This document shows, in pieces, positions 43,822 through 52,006 of a stretch of DNA of 64,000 nt. Each line of letters begins with the position of its first letter. Within the stretch, counting starts at the first letter, position 1. The stretch is from NCBI RefSeq assembly GCF_002995785.1, contig NZ_PVXO01000047.1, forward strand, positions 62,001 through 126,000. Direction: 5' to 3'. The stretch comes from Clostridium liquoris. GTDB lineage: Bacteria; Bacillota; Clostridia; Clostridiales; Clostridiaceae. The notes below the pieces were generated by a model that was not told the origin of the DNA, did not search any database, and was given only the letters and a program-made list of their open reading frames with translations. The position numbers were made by a program, and so were the translations under genes.

Positions 43822-44259
43822 TTAATCCCACTTATTTTCTACAACTCCGCTAGGTTGTACACCTCTTTGCATAGGTTTCTTAACTACTAGTGTTCCAATT
43901 GCTTCACAAACTAATACTGGAGGATCAAGTGCTACTACATCGTTTTCAGCAGCGTTTTCTTTTCCTAAACGTTTTGCTGGAGTAGCAACTTTATAAGTCT
44001 GAAACTTGCAAGTTCTTGATGTATTTCCTAATTTTATAATTTTTCCTCTGCATTCAATAATATCTCCTACATAAACTGGAGCTAGGAATTCAACGTCATC
44101 ATAGCCTAAGAATAATGATTCGTCTCCATCCTGTAATACACATAACTCTGTTCCAACATCACCGTAAATATCTAGATGCTTATTAGGCTGAACAACTCCT
44201 CCTAAATAATGAGCATCTTCTGAATTCATTCTATACCTAAGTATAGATTCTCTTACCAT
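43822..44259 (-). CDS. Probable beta-alanyl-CoA / 3-aminobutyryl-CoA ammonia lyase
   Basis: 145 residues. Motifs EDAHYLGGVV, GDVGTELCV, DGDESLFLGYDDVEF, APVYVGDIIE, CKFQTYKVAT and QRGVQPSG strongly recall the C. propionicum beta-alanyl-CoA ammonia lyase; the lysine-pathway enzyme Kal is also related. It would deaminate a 3-aminoacyl-CoA in an amino-acid fermentation. The start at 44259 is used because the earlier ATG (44274) is itself part of the GGGGGTG ribosome site. First gene of a pair with a diverged paralogue. Confidence 0.72.
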   Translation of the reverse strand: MVRESILRYRMNSEDAHYLGGVVQPNKHLDIYGDVGTELCVLQDGDESLFLGYDDVEFLAPVYVGDIIECRGKIIKLGNTSRTCKFQTYKVATPAKRLGKENAAENDVVALDPPVLVCEAIGTLVVKKPMQRGVQPSGVVENKWD

Positions 44260-44274
44260 AAACGGCACCCCCAT

Positions 44275-44614
44275 TTTTTAACTTTTTTGTAGGCTATTAA
44301 CTTGTTCCTACACTTAAGATTATATACCTAATAGTAAGAATATTTTGTAAAATTCTATTGATTATTTAAATTTTTTATCCTCTCGTTTCTGCATTTATAC
44401 CCTATACATGCTTGAAAGATTCATGAATTTCACTTTTATGCATTCTTTTAATGCTAAAAGGTGTATTATTATAACCATATAAGTAAAATTAAGGATAACG
44501 ATTTATGTAACATTTATTGCACAGATAAAAATATCTGAAATTATTCATTACTAAAAGATTTCATATAGTTAATAATAATAGTATGATAATTGATATAACA
44601 AGGAGTGATTTATT
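44275..44614. other. Intergenic region between divergent lyase and 2H-phosphoesterase genes
   Basis: 340 AT-rich bases without a gene. A minus-strand TATAAT lies at 44319-44324 (possible lyase promoter, -35 weak). CAGATA-AAAA-TATCTG is a small perfect repeat at 44522-44537. Nothing else identified. Confidence 0.5.
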
Positions 44615-45139
44615 ATGGATAGATTTGTCATAGTCTGCTTACTAAAGGGAGAGACTCTTAAATTCCATGAAAAACTGGTAGAGGAGGTCTGTGATAAATA
44701 CAAGGTTAAAAAGCAAAAGCTTCCTGCTCATTTTACAATAAAAGCGCCCTTTGAAACAGATAAAATAGAAGAAATAGAAACCACTATAGAAAATTTCATA
44801 AAGGATAAAAGCAGGGAAGATATTCTCATTGATGGTTTTGGTCATTTTAGAACAGATGTAGTGTTTATGAAGATTATTCCTTCTAATGGAGCAATTAAGC
44901 TTCATGATACTTTTATTGATGAATTAAAAAAAGTATCATGGCTTCATTGGAAAGGACACGAAGGCAAGGAAAAAATATTTCACTGCACTATAGTTACTCG
45001 CTTAAGAGAAAATAGCTTTACCTCTATATGGGAGTATGTAAATAATTATAATCCACAGTTTAACACCTATTTTGATAACATATCCATACTTAAATGGCAG
45101 GATTTTAGATGGATGACTTATAGGGAGTATGCCTTATAA
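44615..45139 (+). CDS. 2H-phosphoesterase (2'-5' RNA ligase family)
   Basis: 174 residues with the two diagnostic motifs H39-F-T41 (AHFTIKAPF) and H123-C-T125 (FHCTIVTRL) of the 2H family, which open or form 2',3'-cyclic phosphates or 2'-5' bonds in RNA or nucleotides. Substrate unknown. GGAGTG before the ATG. A micro-repeat begins immediately after its stop codon. Confidence 0.9.
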   Translation: MDRFVIVCLLKGETLKFHEKLVEEVCDKYKVKKQKLPAHFTIKAPFETDKIEEIETTIENFIKDKSREDILIDGFGHFRTDVVFMKIIPSNGAIKLHDTFIDELKKVSWLHWKGHEGKEKIFHCTIVTRLRENSFTSIWEYVNNYNPQFNTYFDNISILKWQDFRWMTYREYAL

Positions 45140-45180
45140 GTTGACAATTGACAATTGACAGTGGACAGTTAAGGATAAGA
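45139..45180 (+). repeat. Micro-repeat directly after the 2H-phosphoesterase stop
   Basis: Reads GTTGACAATTGACAATTG, ACAGTGGACAGTTAAGGA: three GACAATTGACA-type units starting at the base after the stop, with the same GACAGTTAAGGA end as the MocR copy. Confidence 0.65.
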
Positions 45181-45442
45181 GCTAAGAAGCAATATGAAAC
45201 TAAAATAAATATAAAATAAAAATTTCTCCTATTCATACAATATAGCTCTTGCATGAATTGCATATATTTGTAAAATGATACCCCTTTTCCATATTTTTAG
45301 TCGTAATTAGCATATACTATTAATTTAAATGTTGTATATTAATATGAAATAAATCATTATTATATATAGAATTTACATGAATATTATTATATAATATATA
45401 ATATGTTTTTTAAAAATATGGAAGGGAAAGGAAAGACTACCT
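45181..45442 (+). other. AT-rich region upstream of fbp
   Basis: No gene seen. TTTACA (45372-45377) with TATATA (45395-45400) 17 bases on is a possible fbp promoter; several overlapping TATAAT-like sequences make the exact -10 uncertain. Confidence 0.4.
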
Positions 45443-47437
45443 ATGACATTGTATGATGAGACCAATATAAATATTATTAAAGATGACTTAAGATACTTAA
45501 AATTATTAAGTACTAAGTATCCTACTATTTCTTCTGCCAGTGCAGAAATTATAAACCTACAGGCTATTTTAAATTTACCTAAGGGAACAGAACATTTCAT
45601 AAGCGATATTCATGGGGAATATGAATCCTTTACCCATATGCTTAAAAATGCTTCTGGAGTAATTAAAAGAAAATTAGATGATATATTTGGTACTTCCCTT
45701 ATGGAAAAAGATAAAGCTAGTCTAGCTACTTTAATTTATTACCCAGAAGAAAAGTTAGAATTACTAAAGGAAGAAGACATCGATTTAAACGAGTGGTATA
45801 AAGTTACATTATATAGACTAATTCAAGTATGCAAATCCGTATCTTCAAAATATACACGCTCAAAGGTTAGAAAAGCTCTACCAAGTGATTTTGCATATAT
45901 TATTGAAGAATTACTAAATGAGCAAGCAGATAGAATTAATAAACAAGAATATTACACTGGCATTATTAACACCATAATAGATATTGGATGTGCTAATTCC
46001 TTTATAATTGCTCTATCAAAGGTAATTCAAAGACTTGCAGTTGATAGGCTTCACATTGTTGGTGATATCTATGATAGAGGTCCTGGTGCTGAAATTATTA
46101 TGGATGCACTTATGGATCATCATTCTATTGATATTCAATGGGGTAATCATGATATTTTATGGATGGGAGCAGCTTCTGGTTCAAAAGCTTGTATAGCCAA
46201 TGTATTAAGAATATGTTTAAGATATGCAAATTTGACCACAGTGGAAGATGGCTATGGTATAAACCTTTTACCTTTAGCTAGTTTTGCTATGGAAACCTAT
46301 ACAGATGATCCCTGCAATAGCTTTATTCCTAAAACTTTAGATAAAGTATTGAACGATAATGACAAAGCTTTATTTGCAAAAATGCATAAGGCTATATCCA
46401 TTATACAGTTTAAATTAGAAGGGCAAAAAATATTAAGACATCCTGAATTTCATATGGACTATATGCTCCTTTTAGATAAAATAGATTTTGAAAAAGGTAC
46501 TGTAGTGGTAAATGGTAAAGAATATAAATTAAATGATACTAATTTTCCTACAATTGATCCATCAGATCCTTTTAAGCTAACACAACAAGAGGAAGCCGTT
46601 ATAAATAAACTTAGAAATTCATTTATAAATAGTGAAAGGCTTCAAAAACATATTAGATTTTTGTACAGTAAAGGAAGTCTATATTTAGTTTATAACTCAA
46701 ATTTACTGTTCCATGGTTGTATACCATTAGCTGATGATGGTTCATTTAAAACATTAGAAATAGAGGGAAAAAACTTTAGCGGGAAATCGCTACTAGATGT
46801 CTTTGAGCGATATGCTAGAGAAGCTTATTTCTATAAAAATGATTTGGCTGTTAAAAATTATGCCATGGATATAATGTGGTACCTATGGTGTGGCCCTTAT
46901 TCACCTTTGTTTGGAAAAGAAAGAATAACCACTTTTGAAAGATATTTTATTGACGAAAAAGAAACCCATAAGGAAAATAGAAATACTTATTATAAATTAA
47001 GAGACGAAGAAGAACTTTCTAATAAAATATTTGCAGAATTTAATTTAGATCCTGAAAATTCTCATATAATAAATGGACATATACCTGTAAAAACAAAGGA
47101 TGGCGAAAGTCCTATAAAGGCTAATGGTAAATTATTAGTTATAGATGGAGGTTTCTGTAGAGCTTATCAGCCCGAAACCGGAATTGCAGGATACACTTTA
47201 ATTTATAATTCCTATGGTTTTTTATTATCCTCCCACGAGCCTTTTGAATCAACCAAAAAGGCCATAGAAGAGGAAAAGGACATACTTTCATCTACTGTTA
47301 TACTAGAACATGCTGCTACAAGAAAAAGAGTTGAAGACACAGATATAGGAGCAGAAATTAAAAATCAAATTAATGATTTAAAAAAACTACTTGTAGCCTA
47401 TAGAAAGGGCTTAATTGACGAGAGAGATGGTGGTTAA
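45443..47437 (+). CDS. fbp: Class III fructose-1,6-bisphosphatase
   Basis: 664 residues, length of the Firmicute class III enzyme. Metallophosphatase motifs: SDIHGEY (about 54-60), GDIYDRG (207-213), GNHD (234-237) and a late NGHIPVK. It dephosphorylates fructose-1,6-bisphosphate in gluconeogenesis. AAGGAAAG precedes the ATG. A compact hairpin AAAAAGTGC-TTA-GCACTTTTT (47436-47456) ends it at the stop codon. Confidence 0.96.
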   Translation: MTLYDETNINIIKDDLRYLKLLSTKYPTISSASAEIINLQAILNLPKGTEHFISDIHGEYESFTHMLKNASGVIKRKLDDIFGTSLMEKDKASLATLIYYPEEKLELLKEEDIDLNEWYKVTLYRLIQVCKSVSSKYTRSKVRKALPSDFAYIIEELLNEQADRINKQEYYTGIINTIIDIGCANSFIIALSKVIQRLAVDRLHIVGDIYDRGPGAEIIMDALMDHHSIDIQWGNHDILWMGAASGSKACIANVLRICLRYANLTTVEDGYGINLLPLASFAMETYTDDPCNSFIPKTLDKVLNDNDKALFAKMHKAISIIQFKLEGQKILRHPEFHMDYMLLLDKIDFEKGTVVVNGKEYKLNDTNFPTIDPSDPFKLTQQEEAVINKLRNSFINSERLQKHIRFLYSKGSLYLVYNSNLLFHGCIPLADDGSFKTLEIEGKNFSGKSLLDVFERYAREAYFYKNDLAVKNYAMDIMWYLWCGPYSPLFGKERITTFERYFIDEKETHKENRNTYYKLRDEEELSNKIFAEFNLDPENSHIINGHIPVKTKDGESPIKANGKLLVIDGGFCRAYQPETGIAGYTLIYNSYGFLLSSHEPFESTKKAIEEEKDILSSTVILEHAATRKRVEDTDIGAEIKNQINDLKKLLVAYRKGLIDERDGG

Positions 47438-47458
47438 AAAGTGCTTAGCACTTTTTAA
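47436..47458 (+). terminator. Terminator hairpin at the fbp stop codon
   Basis: AAAAAGTGC / GCACTTTTT stem with a TTA loop, starting inside the stop codon. Confidence 0.75.
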
Positions 47459-47478
47459 GTTGACAGTGGACAATTTTT
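47459..47478 (+). repeat. Short micro-repeat after fbp
   Basis: GTTGACAGTGGACAATTTTT, one partial unit of the same family as 45139-45180. Confidence 0.55.
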
Positions 47479-47495
47479 ATATTTTCAAATAAACA

Positions 47496-47533
47496 TAAAA
47501 TCTCCAAATCTAAATATTAGACTTGGAGATTTT
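47496..47533. terminator. Bidirectional terminator between fbp and the MATE gene
   Basis: AAAATCTCCAA / TTGGAGATTTT arms, 16-base interior; T-runs on both sides. Confidence 0.85.
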
Positions 47534-47534
47534 A

Positions 47535-48929
47535 TTAGTTAGTAGCATCATTTCCGAATTTAATTTCCATATTACGCTTTTGATTATTTTCCATATTATT
47601 TAAAAGTCTCATGTCCCTATATAAAAAAGCCCCAGTTAACACAGCTGATAAAACATCTGATATTGGTCCAGCCATCCATACTCCATCTAATTTAAATATT
47701 GGCGGAAGTATAATTAGCATTGGAATGAGAAGTATTACCTGCCTGGAAAGGCTTAAGAATATAGCTATTTTAGCCTTTCCTATAGCTTGAAAATAGTTTG
47801 AACTTATTATCTGGAATCCTATGATTGGCAAAGCTATCATGTCAATTCTTATGCCATGGGCTCCTATAGCAATAAGTTGAGTATCTTCCTTGTTAAATAT
47901 GCTTATTAAAGCTTCTGGAAATGACTGTATAATTATAAATCCTATGGTAGCTATAATAACTCCTGCAGTTACTGCAATTTTTAATGTTTTCTTAACTCTA
48001 TCATACTGCTTTGCTCCATAGTTATATCCTACAATTGGTTGATAACCTTGGTTTATTCCAAACATAGGCATAAAAAAGAGCATTATTATACTATTTATAA
48101 TTCCCATTGCTCCTACTGCCAAATCTCCACCATATGTTACTAGTTCCTTATTGTATAGGGTAGTAACAAGGCTTGAAGCCAACTGCATAGCAAAAGGTGA
48201 AACTCCTACAGAAAAAATGTCTTTTACTGTAGGTGCATTTAATTTTAAATTTTCCTTCTTAAATTTTAATGTGCTTTTGCCACTTAAAAAATAATATAGT
48301 ACCCATGCTGATGATACAGCCTGAGATAATATAGTAGCTATAGCCGCTCCTTCTACTCCCATTTTAAAAATGAAAATAAATATAGGATCTAGAATAGTAT
48401 TTAAAACTGCCCCTATCATCATGGTAGCCATAGCAATTCTAGGATTTCCTTCTGCACGAATAATATTATTTATACCAAAACCTATATTTTGAAGCAGCGC
48501 CCCTCCAATTATATATTTCATGTAATCTCTAGCATATGGCAAGGTATCTGCACTAGCACCAAATACTTTAAGTATACTGTCTAAAAAAGTTACCCCTAGC
48601 ACACTTATAATCAATGATATTACTACATCCAATACTAAAGCATTTCCTAGTATTTTTTCCGCTTCATCTTTTTTCTTTTCTCCAAGTTTTATAGAAACCA
48701 TAGTAGAAGAACCTATTCCTACTAACATTCCAAAGGCCATGTTGATTATGGAAAGAGGAAATCCTACAGCTATACCTGATATAGCTAAAGAACCTACCCC
48801 TCTTCCTATAAATATTCTATCTACCATGTTATATAATGCATTAACTAACATTCCTACAATAGCTGGAATAGAGAATTTTAATAAAAGTTTTCCTATACTC
48901 TCTTCTCCTAACTGTTTTGATCTATCCAA
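47535..48929 (-). CDS. MATE-family efflux transporter
   Basis: 464 residues, twelve membrane segments, two MatE repeats (NMVDRIFIGRGVGSLAISGI; PFAMQLASSLVTTLYN). It exports drugs or metabolites using Na+ or H+. The start is TTG at 48929 (MDRSKQLG) with AGGAGG 7 bases upstream; an upstream extension to 48965 has no support. Alone in its transcript. Confidence 0.92.
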   Translation of the reverse strand: MDRSKQLGEESIGKLLLKFSIPAIVGMLVNALYNMVDRIFIGRGVGSLAISGIAVGFPLSIINMAFGMLVGIGSSTMVSIKLGEKKKDEAEKILGNALVLDVVISLIISVLGVTFLDSILKVFGASADTLPYARDYMKYIIGGALLQNIGFGINNIIRAEGNPRIAMATMMIGAVLNTILDPIFIFIFKMGVEGAAIATILSQAVSSAWVLYYFLSGKSTLKFKKENLKLNAPTVKDIFSVGVSPFAMQLASSLVTTLYNKELVTYGGDLAVGAMGIINSIIMLFFMPMFGINQGYQPIVGYNYGAKQYDRVKKTLKIAVTAGVIIATIGFIIIQSFPEALISIFNKEDTQLIAIGAHGIRIDMIALPIIGFQIISSNYFQAIGKAKIAIFLSLSRQVILLIPMLIILPPIFKLDGVWMAGPISDVLSAVLTGAFLYRDMRLLNNMENNQKRNMEIKFGNDATN

Positions 48930-49023
48930 CCAATCCCCTCCTAATCTAAAAATATTGCTGCACAATATTTTTATAGTGTAATCATTTTATTATATACAAA
49001 GTGTCCATGTTTTTCAATAACTA

Positions 49024-49068
49024 AAAAGGATATGCAGTGAATACCATATTTATCACATGCATATCCTT
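49024..49068 (-). terminator. Terminator of the M14 peptidase gene
   Basis: AAAAAGGATATGCA / TGCATATCCTTTTT stem with a short inner helix. Confidence 0.85.
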
Positions 49069-49072
49069 TTTG

Positions 49073-50053
49073 CTAAACTATTGATGCTAAAAGTAATACT
49101 TCTTCATTATCATTATATATTTTATCAAATTGAGATATAGGAAGAGGGTTTTTGCCCTTACCTACTTCTATTGTATATCCTGGCCTTCTAAAGGCTTCTA
49201 TGAACCAATCCTTATAGCCTGCATATGCAGTTATGCCAGAAGCCTCCTCTAAACTATATCCGCTAGCCTTTGAAAATAGTTCGCCTATTCTTCTTGAACC
49301 CGGTGGAATTATATTATCATACTGCCAATATATAACCTCACCTTGGCTATGATAGGCAATAACTAGTCTAAAATTATGATTCTTTGTAAAATTTACTACA
49401 GCTTGGGTTTCTGGCTCTGATTCTGGATAAAGTCCTGAATACCTGGTAGGACCCGGTCCATAAATTCCATATAACTTTTCTGCTTCTTTAGATTGCTGCC
49501 ATGAAGCATTATAATTATGATTTAAATCTACTCCCCTATTATTAGCTTCCCAGTCCTTTGAAAAATCAGTACTTCCATTGTTCCACACTATTAAATCATT
49601 ATAATAAGGATTATCTTTACTAAGTCCATTTAATACTAAATCCACTCCATCAGGATTAACCATAGGCATTATATAAATACTGCTTTTACTCCATATATCA
49701 GCAACATCATATCCTCTCATTTTTCTCCCCAATGCATAGTTATTAGCAAAATTCTCTATAAATTTCATTAATAGAGGGGAAGTTATCCATTCCAAAGCAT
49801 GATGCGCAGCATTATAAAAGACCTGATTTGATCCAGCTCCAAGCTTTATATAATATAAATTTTTTCCTAAAAGGCTTTTCCCCGCTACCCCTATAGTTAT
49901 AAAAGGGTATCTGGCCTTCAGCCCTTCTATGTCATTGATTAGTACATCATAGGTATAATTAATATCTGTTTGAACTACATCTTCTATTTTCTTTAGCATT
50001 GATTGTATTCCCATTACATCTGAACCCTTAGAACCTAATTTTAAAACTCTCAT
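49073..50053 (-). CDS. M14-family carboxypeptidase (gamma-D-glutamyl-diamino acid endopeptidase-like)
   Basis: 326 residues. A short N-terminal peptidoglycan-binding-like stretch (LKLGSKGSDVMGIQSML) is followed by an M14 zinc carboxypeptidase: H85 and E88 in HHALEW, later zinc His in AYHSQG, and the catalytic Glu in TIEVG. It resembles ENP1-type enzymes cutting peptidoglycan stem peptides. There is no signal peptide, so it may act on recycled or spore-wall peptides within the cell. ATG 50053 is chosen over GTG 50065 because of GGTGG upstream. Confidence 0.88.
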   Translation of the reverse strand: MRVLKLGSKGSDVMGIQSMLKKIEDVVQTDINYTYDVLINDIEGLKARYPFITIGVAGKSLLGKNLYYIKLGAGSNQVFYNAAHHALEWITSPLLMKFIENFANNYALGRKMRGYDVADIWSKSSIYIMPMVNPDGVDLVLNGLSKDNPYYNDLIVWNNGSTDFSKDWEANNRGVDLNHNYNASWQQSKEAEKLYGIYGPGPTRYSGLYPESEPETQAVVNFTKNHNFRLVIAYHSQGEVIYWQYDNIIPPGSRRIGELFSKASGYSLEEASGITAYAGYKDWFIEAFRRPGYTIEVGKGKNPLPISQFDKIYNDNEEVLLLASIV

Positions 50054-50133
50054 AAAATCCACCACAATATTATTGTTACTATTATTAGTTTATTTTTTTA
50101 TCATCCATATGTGAATAAAATTTTAATGTAATA

Positions 50134-50174
50134 TTGACAAGAATATATAAAAAATATATAATGAACGTTGTTCA
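50134..50174 (+). promoter_or_regulatory. TetR-hsmA promoter and operator
   Basis: TTGACA (50134-50139), 17 bases, TATAAT (50157-50162): a consensus promoter. TGAAC-GTT-GTTCA, a perfect palindrome at 50162-50174, overlaps the last -10 base and the start point, as expected for TetR self-repression. Confidence 0.75.
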
Positions 50175-50211
50175 AATGAATTTTATTATATGTATTTATG
50201 AGGTGTTTTAT

Positions 50212-50775
50212 TTGGCAAAAATGATTGAAAATCCTAAACAGCTTATATTAAATAAATCCAAGGAAATTTTATATACTGAAGGTTATAAAAAATTGAGTAT
50301 GCGAAATATTGCCAAAGCTTGCAATATAGCTATTGGAACAATTTATAATTACTATTCTACTAAAAAAGATCTAGTTATAGAAATGATGACTGAATATTGG
50401 GAAGAATATTTTTGTGTAGTTGAAAAACTAATAAATTCAAATGATAATTTTTATATAAAGCTAAATAATATTTTCAATGAACTTAGCATTTTTATTAAGA
50501 CCTTTAAGGAAGTATGGCTAAAAGCTGAATTTTATGATACCCCTGATTATATAACAAGCGGAGTGGAAAAGGAATCGATTTACATAGAAAAATTAATCAG
50601 AAAAATTGAAGATATTTTAATAAAGGAAGCTTCTAATAAAAATTCTGCAATTCATATTAAACTAGATTCTTATGAAACAGCCAAATTTATCTTAATGAAT
50701 TTTATTACAATGATACGTATGCCTCTTTTTCAATATTCATCCTTTGAATGTTTTTTAAAAGAATTACTAAAATAA
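50212..50775 (+). CDS. TetR/AcrR-family regulator
   Basis: 187 residues. N-terminal TetR helix-turn-helix (ILYTEGYKKLSMRNIAKACNIAIGTIYNYYSTKKDL, ~15-55) and a ligand-binding helical domain. The TTG at 50212 is the start, with GAGGTG 6 bases upstream; the long in-frame extension to 50134 would overlap the promoter. It is followed after 39 bases by the HsmA membrane gene, the likely target; a palindrome at its own promoter suggests self-control. Confidence 0.88.
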   Translation: MAKMIENPKQLILNKSKEILYTEGYKKLSMRNIAKACNIAIGTIYNYYSTKKDLVIEMMTEYWEEYFCVVEKLINSNDNFYIKLNNIFNELSIFIKTFKEVWLKAEFYDTPDYITSGVEKESIYIEKLIRKIEDILIKEASNKNSAIHIKLDSYETAKFILMNFITMIRMPLFQYSSFECFLKELLK

Positions 50776-50814
50776 ATCATATCTAAAAGATTGAATTATT
50801 ATAGGAGGATTATT

Positions 50815-51183
50815 ATGTTAGCTTATGCAGTAATATCTATCAATTTAGCCCTATTATTTTATACAATAGGAGTATGGAGTGAAAAGAAACAAGGAGAATT
50901 AAAGAGGTGGCATCTAATTGTATTTTGGATTGGTCTAGTATTTGACACTTTGGGGACAACCATTATGGGCAACATTGCTAATGGAGGCTTTAAATTTAAT
51001 TTTCATGGTATAACAGGTTTATTAGCAATAGTTTTAATGCTTTTCCATGCACTTTGGGCGACTTTTGTTTTAATTAAAAATGATGAAAAAGCAAAGTCTA
51101 ATTTCCATAAGTTTAGCATTTTTGTGTGGATTATCTGGCTAATTCCTTTCATATCCGGTGCAATTTTTGGTATGTTAAAATAA
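50815..51183 (+). CDS. HsmA-family small membrane protein
   Basis: 122 residues with four hydrophobic helices (LAYAVISINLALLFYTIGVW; LIVFWIGLVFDTLGTTIMG; GITGLLAIVLMLFHALWATF; FHKFSIFVWIIWLIPFISG), typical of the TIGR03987/HsmA family. Conserved His residues (about 57 and 69) suit heme or metal ligands. Role uncertain, possibly solute or heme efflux. AGGAGG precedes ATG 50815; an earlier in-frame start at 50791 is less likely. Second gene of the TetR operon. Confidence 0.75.
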   Translation: MLAYAVISINLALLFYTIGVWSEKKQGELKRWHLIVFWIGLVFDTLGTTIMGNIANGGFKFNFHGITGLLAIVLMLFHALWATFVLIKNDEKAKSNFHKFSIFVWIIWLIPFISGAIFGMLK

Positions 51184-51276
51184 ACAGATTTCTAAGCTTT
51201 AGAGAAGCTTTTACTTCCCTTAAAGCTTGGAAACCGTTATCTAGGGATGTAGCCGCTCTTTACTCCCACTTTTATT

Positions 51277-51684
51277 TTAATTATTTTTTAGCTCTTCAAA
51301 ATTGACTTTTTCAAGTTCATCCTCAAGTACCTTTTGAATGGTATCTAAGTGTTTATGAACACTACAATTGAAGTTTCTATTTGCGTTACAGAAACTATCA
51401 TTTTTTAAACAACGATTAATAGCTATTGGGCCATCTATAGCTTCTATAACTTCCTTTAAACTTATGTCTTTACTATTCTTTAAAAGAGCATATCCTCCAT
51501 TTACTCCTCTAAAGGATTTAATTATACCTGCTTTTATTAACTTTCTTAATAGTTTTAATAAAAACCTTAAAGGTACGCAGCCCCTCTCAGCTATAGTTTT
51601 AGCATCTAACTTCGCCCCTTCTCCTTCTTTGGATAATATTAAAACAGCTCTTATAGCATAATCCGCTTCTTGAGTTATATTCAT
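51277..51684 (-). CDS. Rrf2-family regulator with three cysteines
   Basis: 135 residues. N-terminal winged helix (QEADYAIRAVLILS, RFLLKLLRKLIKAGII, GVNGGYAL) and cysteines C92, C99 and C107, positioned like Fe-S ligands of IscR/NsrR/RsrR relatives. It may sense iron-sulfur status, NO or redox. No isc/suf genes are nearby. The divergent nrdJ is a possible target. A 16-base palindrome sits just downstream of its -10. Confidence 0.88.
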   Translation of the reverse strand: MNITQEADYAIRAVLILSKEGEGAKLDAKTIAERGCVPLRFLLKLLRKLIKAGIIKSFRGVNGGYALLKNSKDISLKEVIEAIDGPIAINRCLKNDSFCNANRNFNCSVHKHLDTIQKVLEDELEKVNFEELKNN

Positions 51685-51717
51685 AATTCATCACCTTATT
51701 ATTTATATTCTACATTA

Positions 51718-51769
51718 ACTATACTTATATAGTCCTCTTTATATTATTATCTACATAAATAAATGTCAA
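51718..51769 (-). promoter_or_regulatory. Rrf2 gene promoter and palindromic operator
   Basis: TTGACA (51764-51769), 17 bases, TAATAT (51741-51746), minus strand; ACTATA-CTTA-TATAGT at 51718-51733 lies downstream of the start point. Confidence 0.6.
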
Positions 51770-51887
51770 TACTCTTTTTTAGCTTACTAACATAATAAAG
51801 CTTCTATATTTATTCTTTATAATTTTTTATTTATTATTTTAAAAAATATTTATAAATTAACGGAAACGTCATAAATAAGGTTTAAGC

Positions 51888-51931
51888 ACAATATATTGTA
51901 TATGTAAATATGGTATAATACTATATATGCT
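51888..51931 (+). promoter_or_regulatory. Paired NrdR boxes at the nrdJ promoter
   Basis: ACAATATATTGT (51888-51899) and ACTATATATGCT (51920-51931) match NrdR boxes and are 32 bases apart centre to centre. An extended -10, TGGTATAAT (TATAAT 51914-51919), lies between them. NrdR would repress nrdJ when dATP is high. Confidence 0.7.
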
Positions 51932-52006
51932 ATCAAATGGTACTTTTACATTTTAAATAATTATTGTATACTAAATAAGCATTACTTTAAAGGGAGGTAT
52001 TAAACC

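Noticed and set aside
44522-44537. CAGATA-AAAA-TATCTG as a regulatory operator
   Set aside because: Short, AT-rich and far from any recognisable promoter.
45443-45600. Minus-strand frame overlapping the start of fbp (45373-45600)
   Set aside because: Antisense to the conserved fbp N-terminus and the promoter; no ribosome site.
50162-50174. LexA box at the TetR promoter (GAAC...GTTC)
   Set aside because: Only three bases separate the half-sites; LexA boxes need four. A TetR operator is the better reading.
51195-51235. Terminator after the HsmA gene
   Set aside because: AAGCTTTA/TTAAAGCTT can pair, but the loop is long and no T-run follows.
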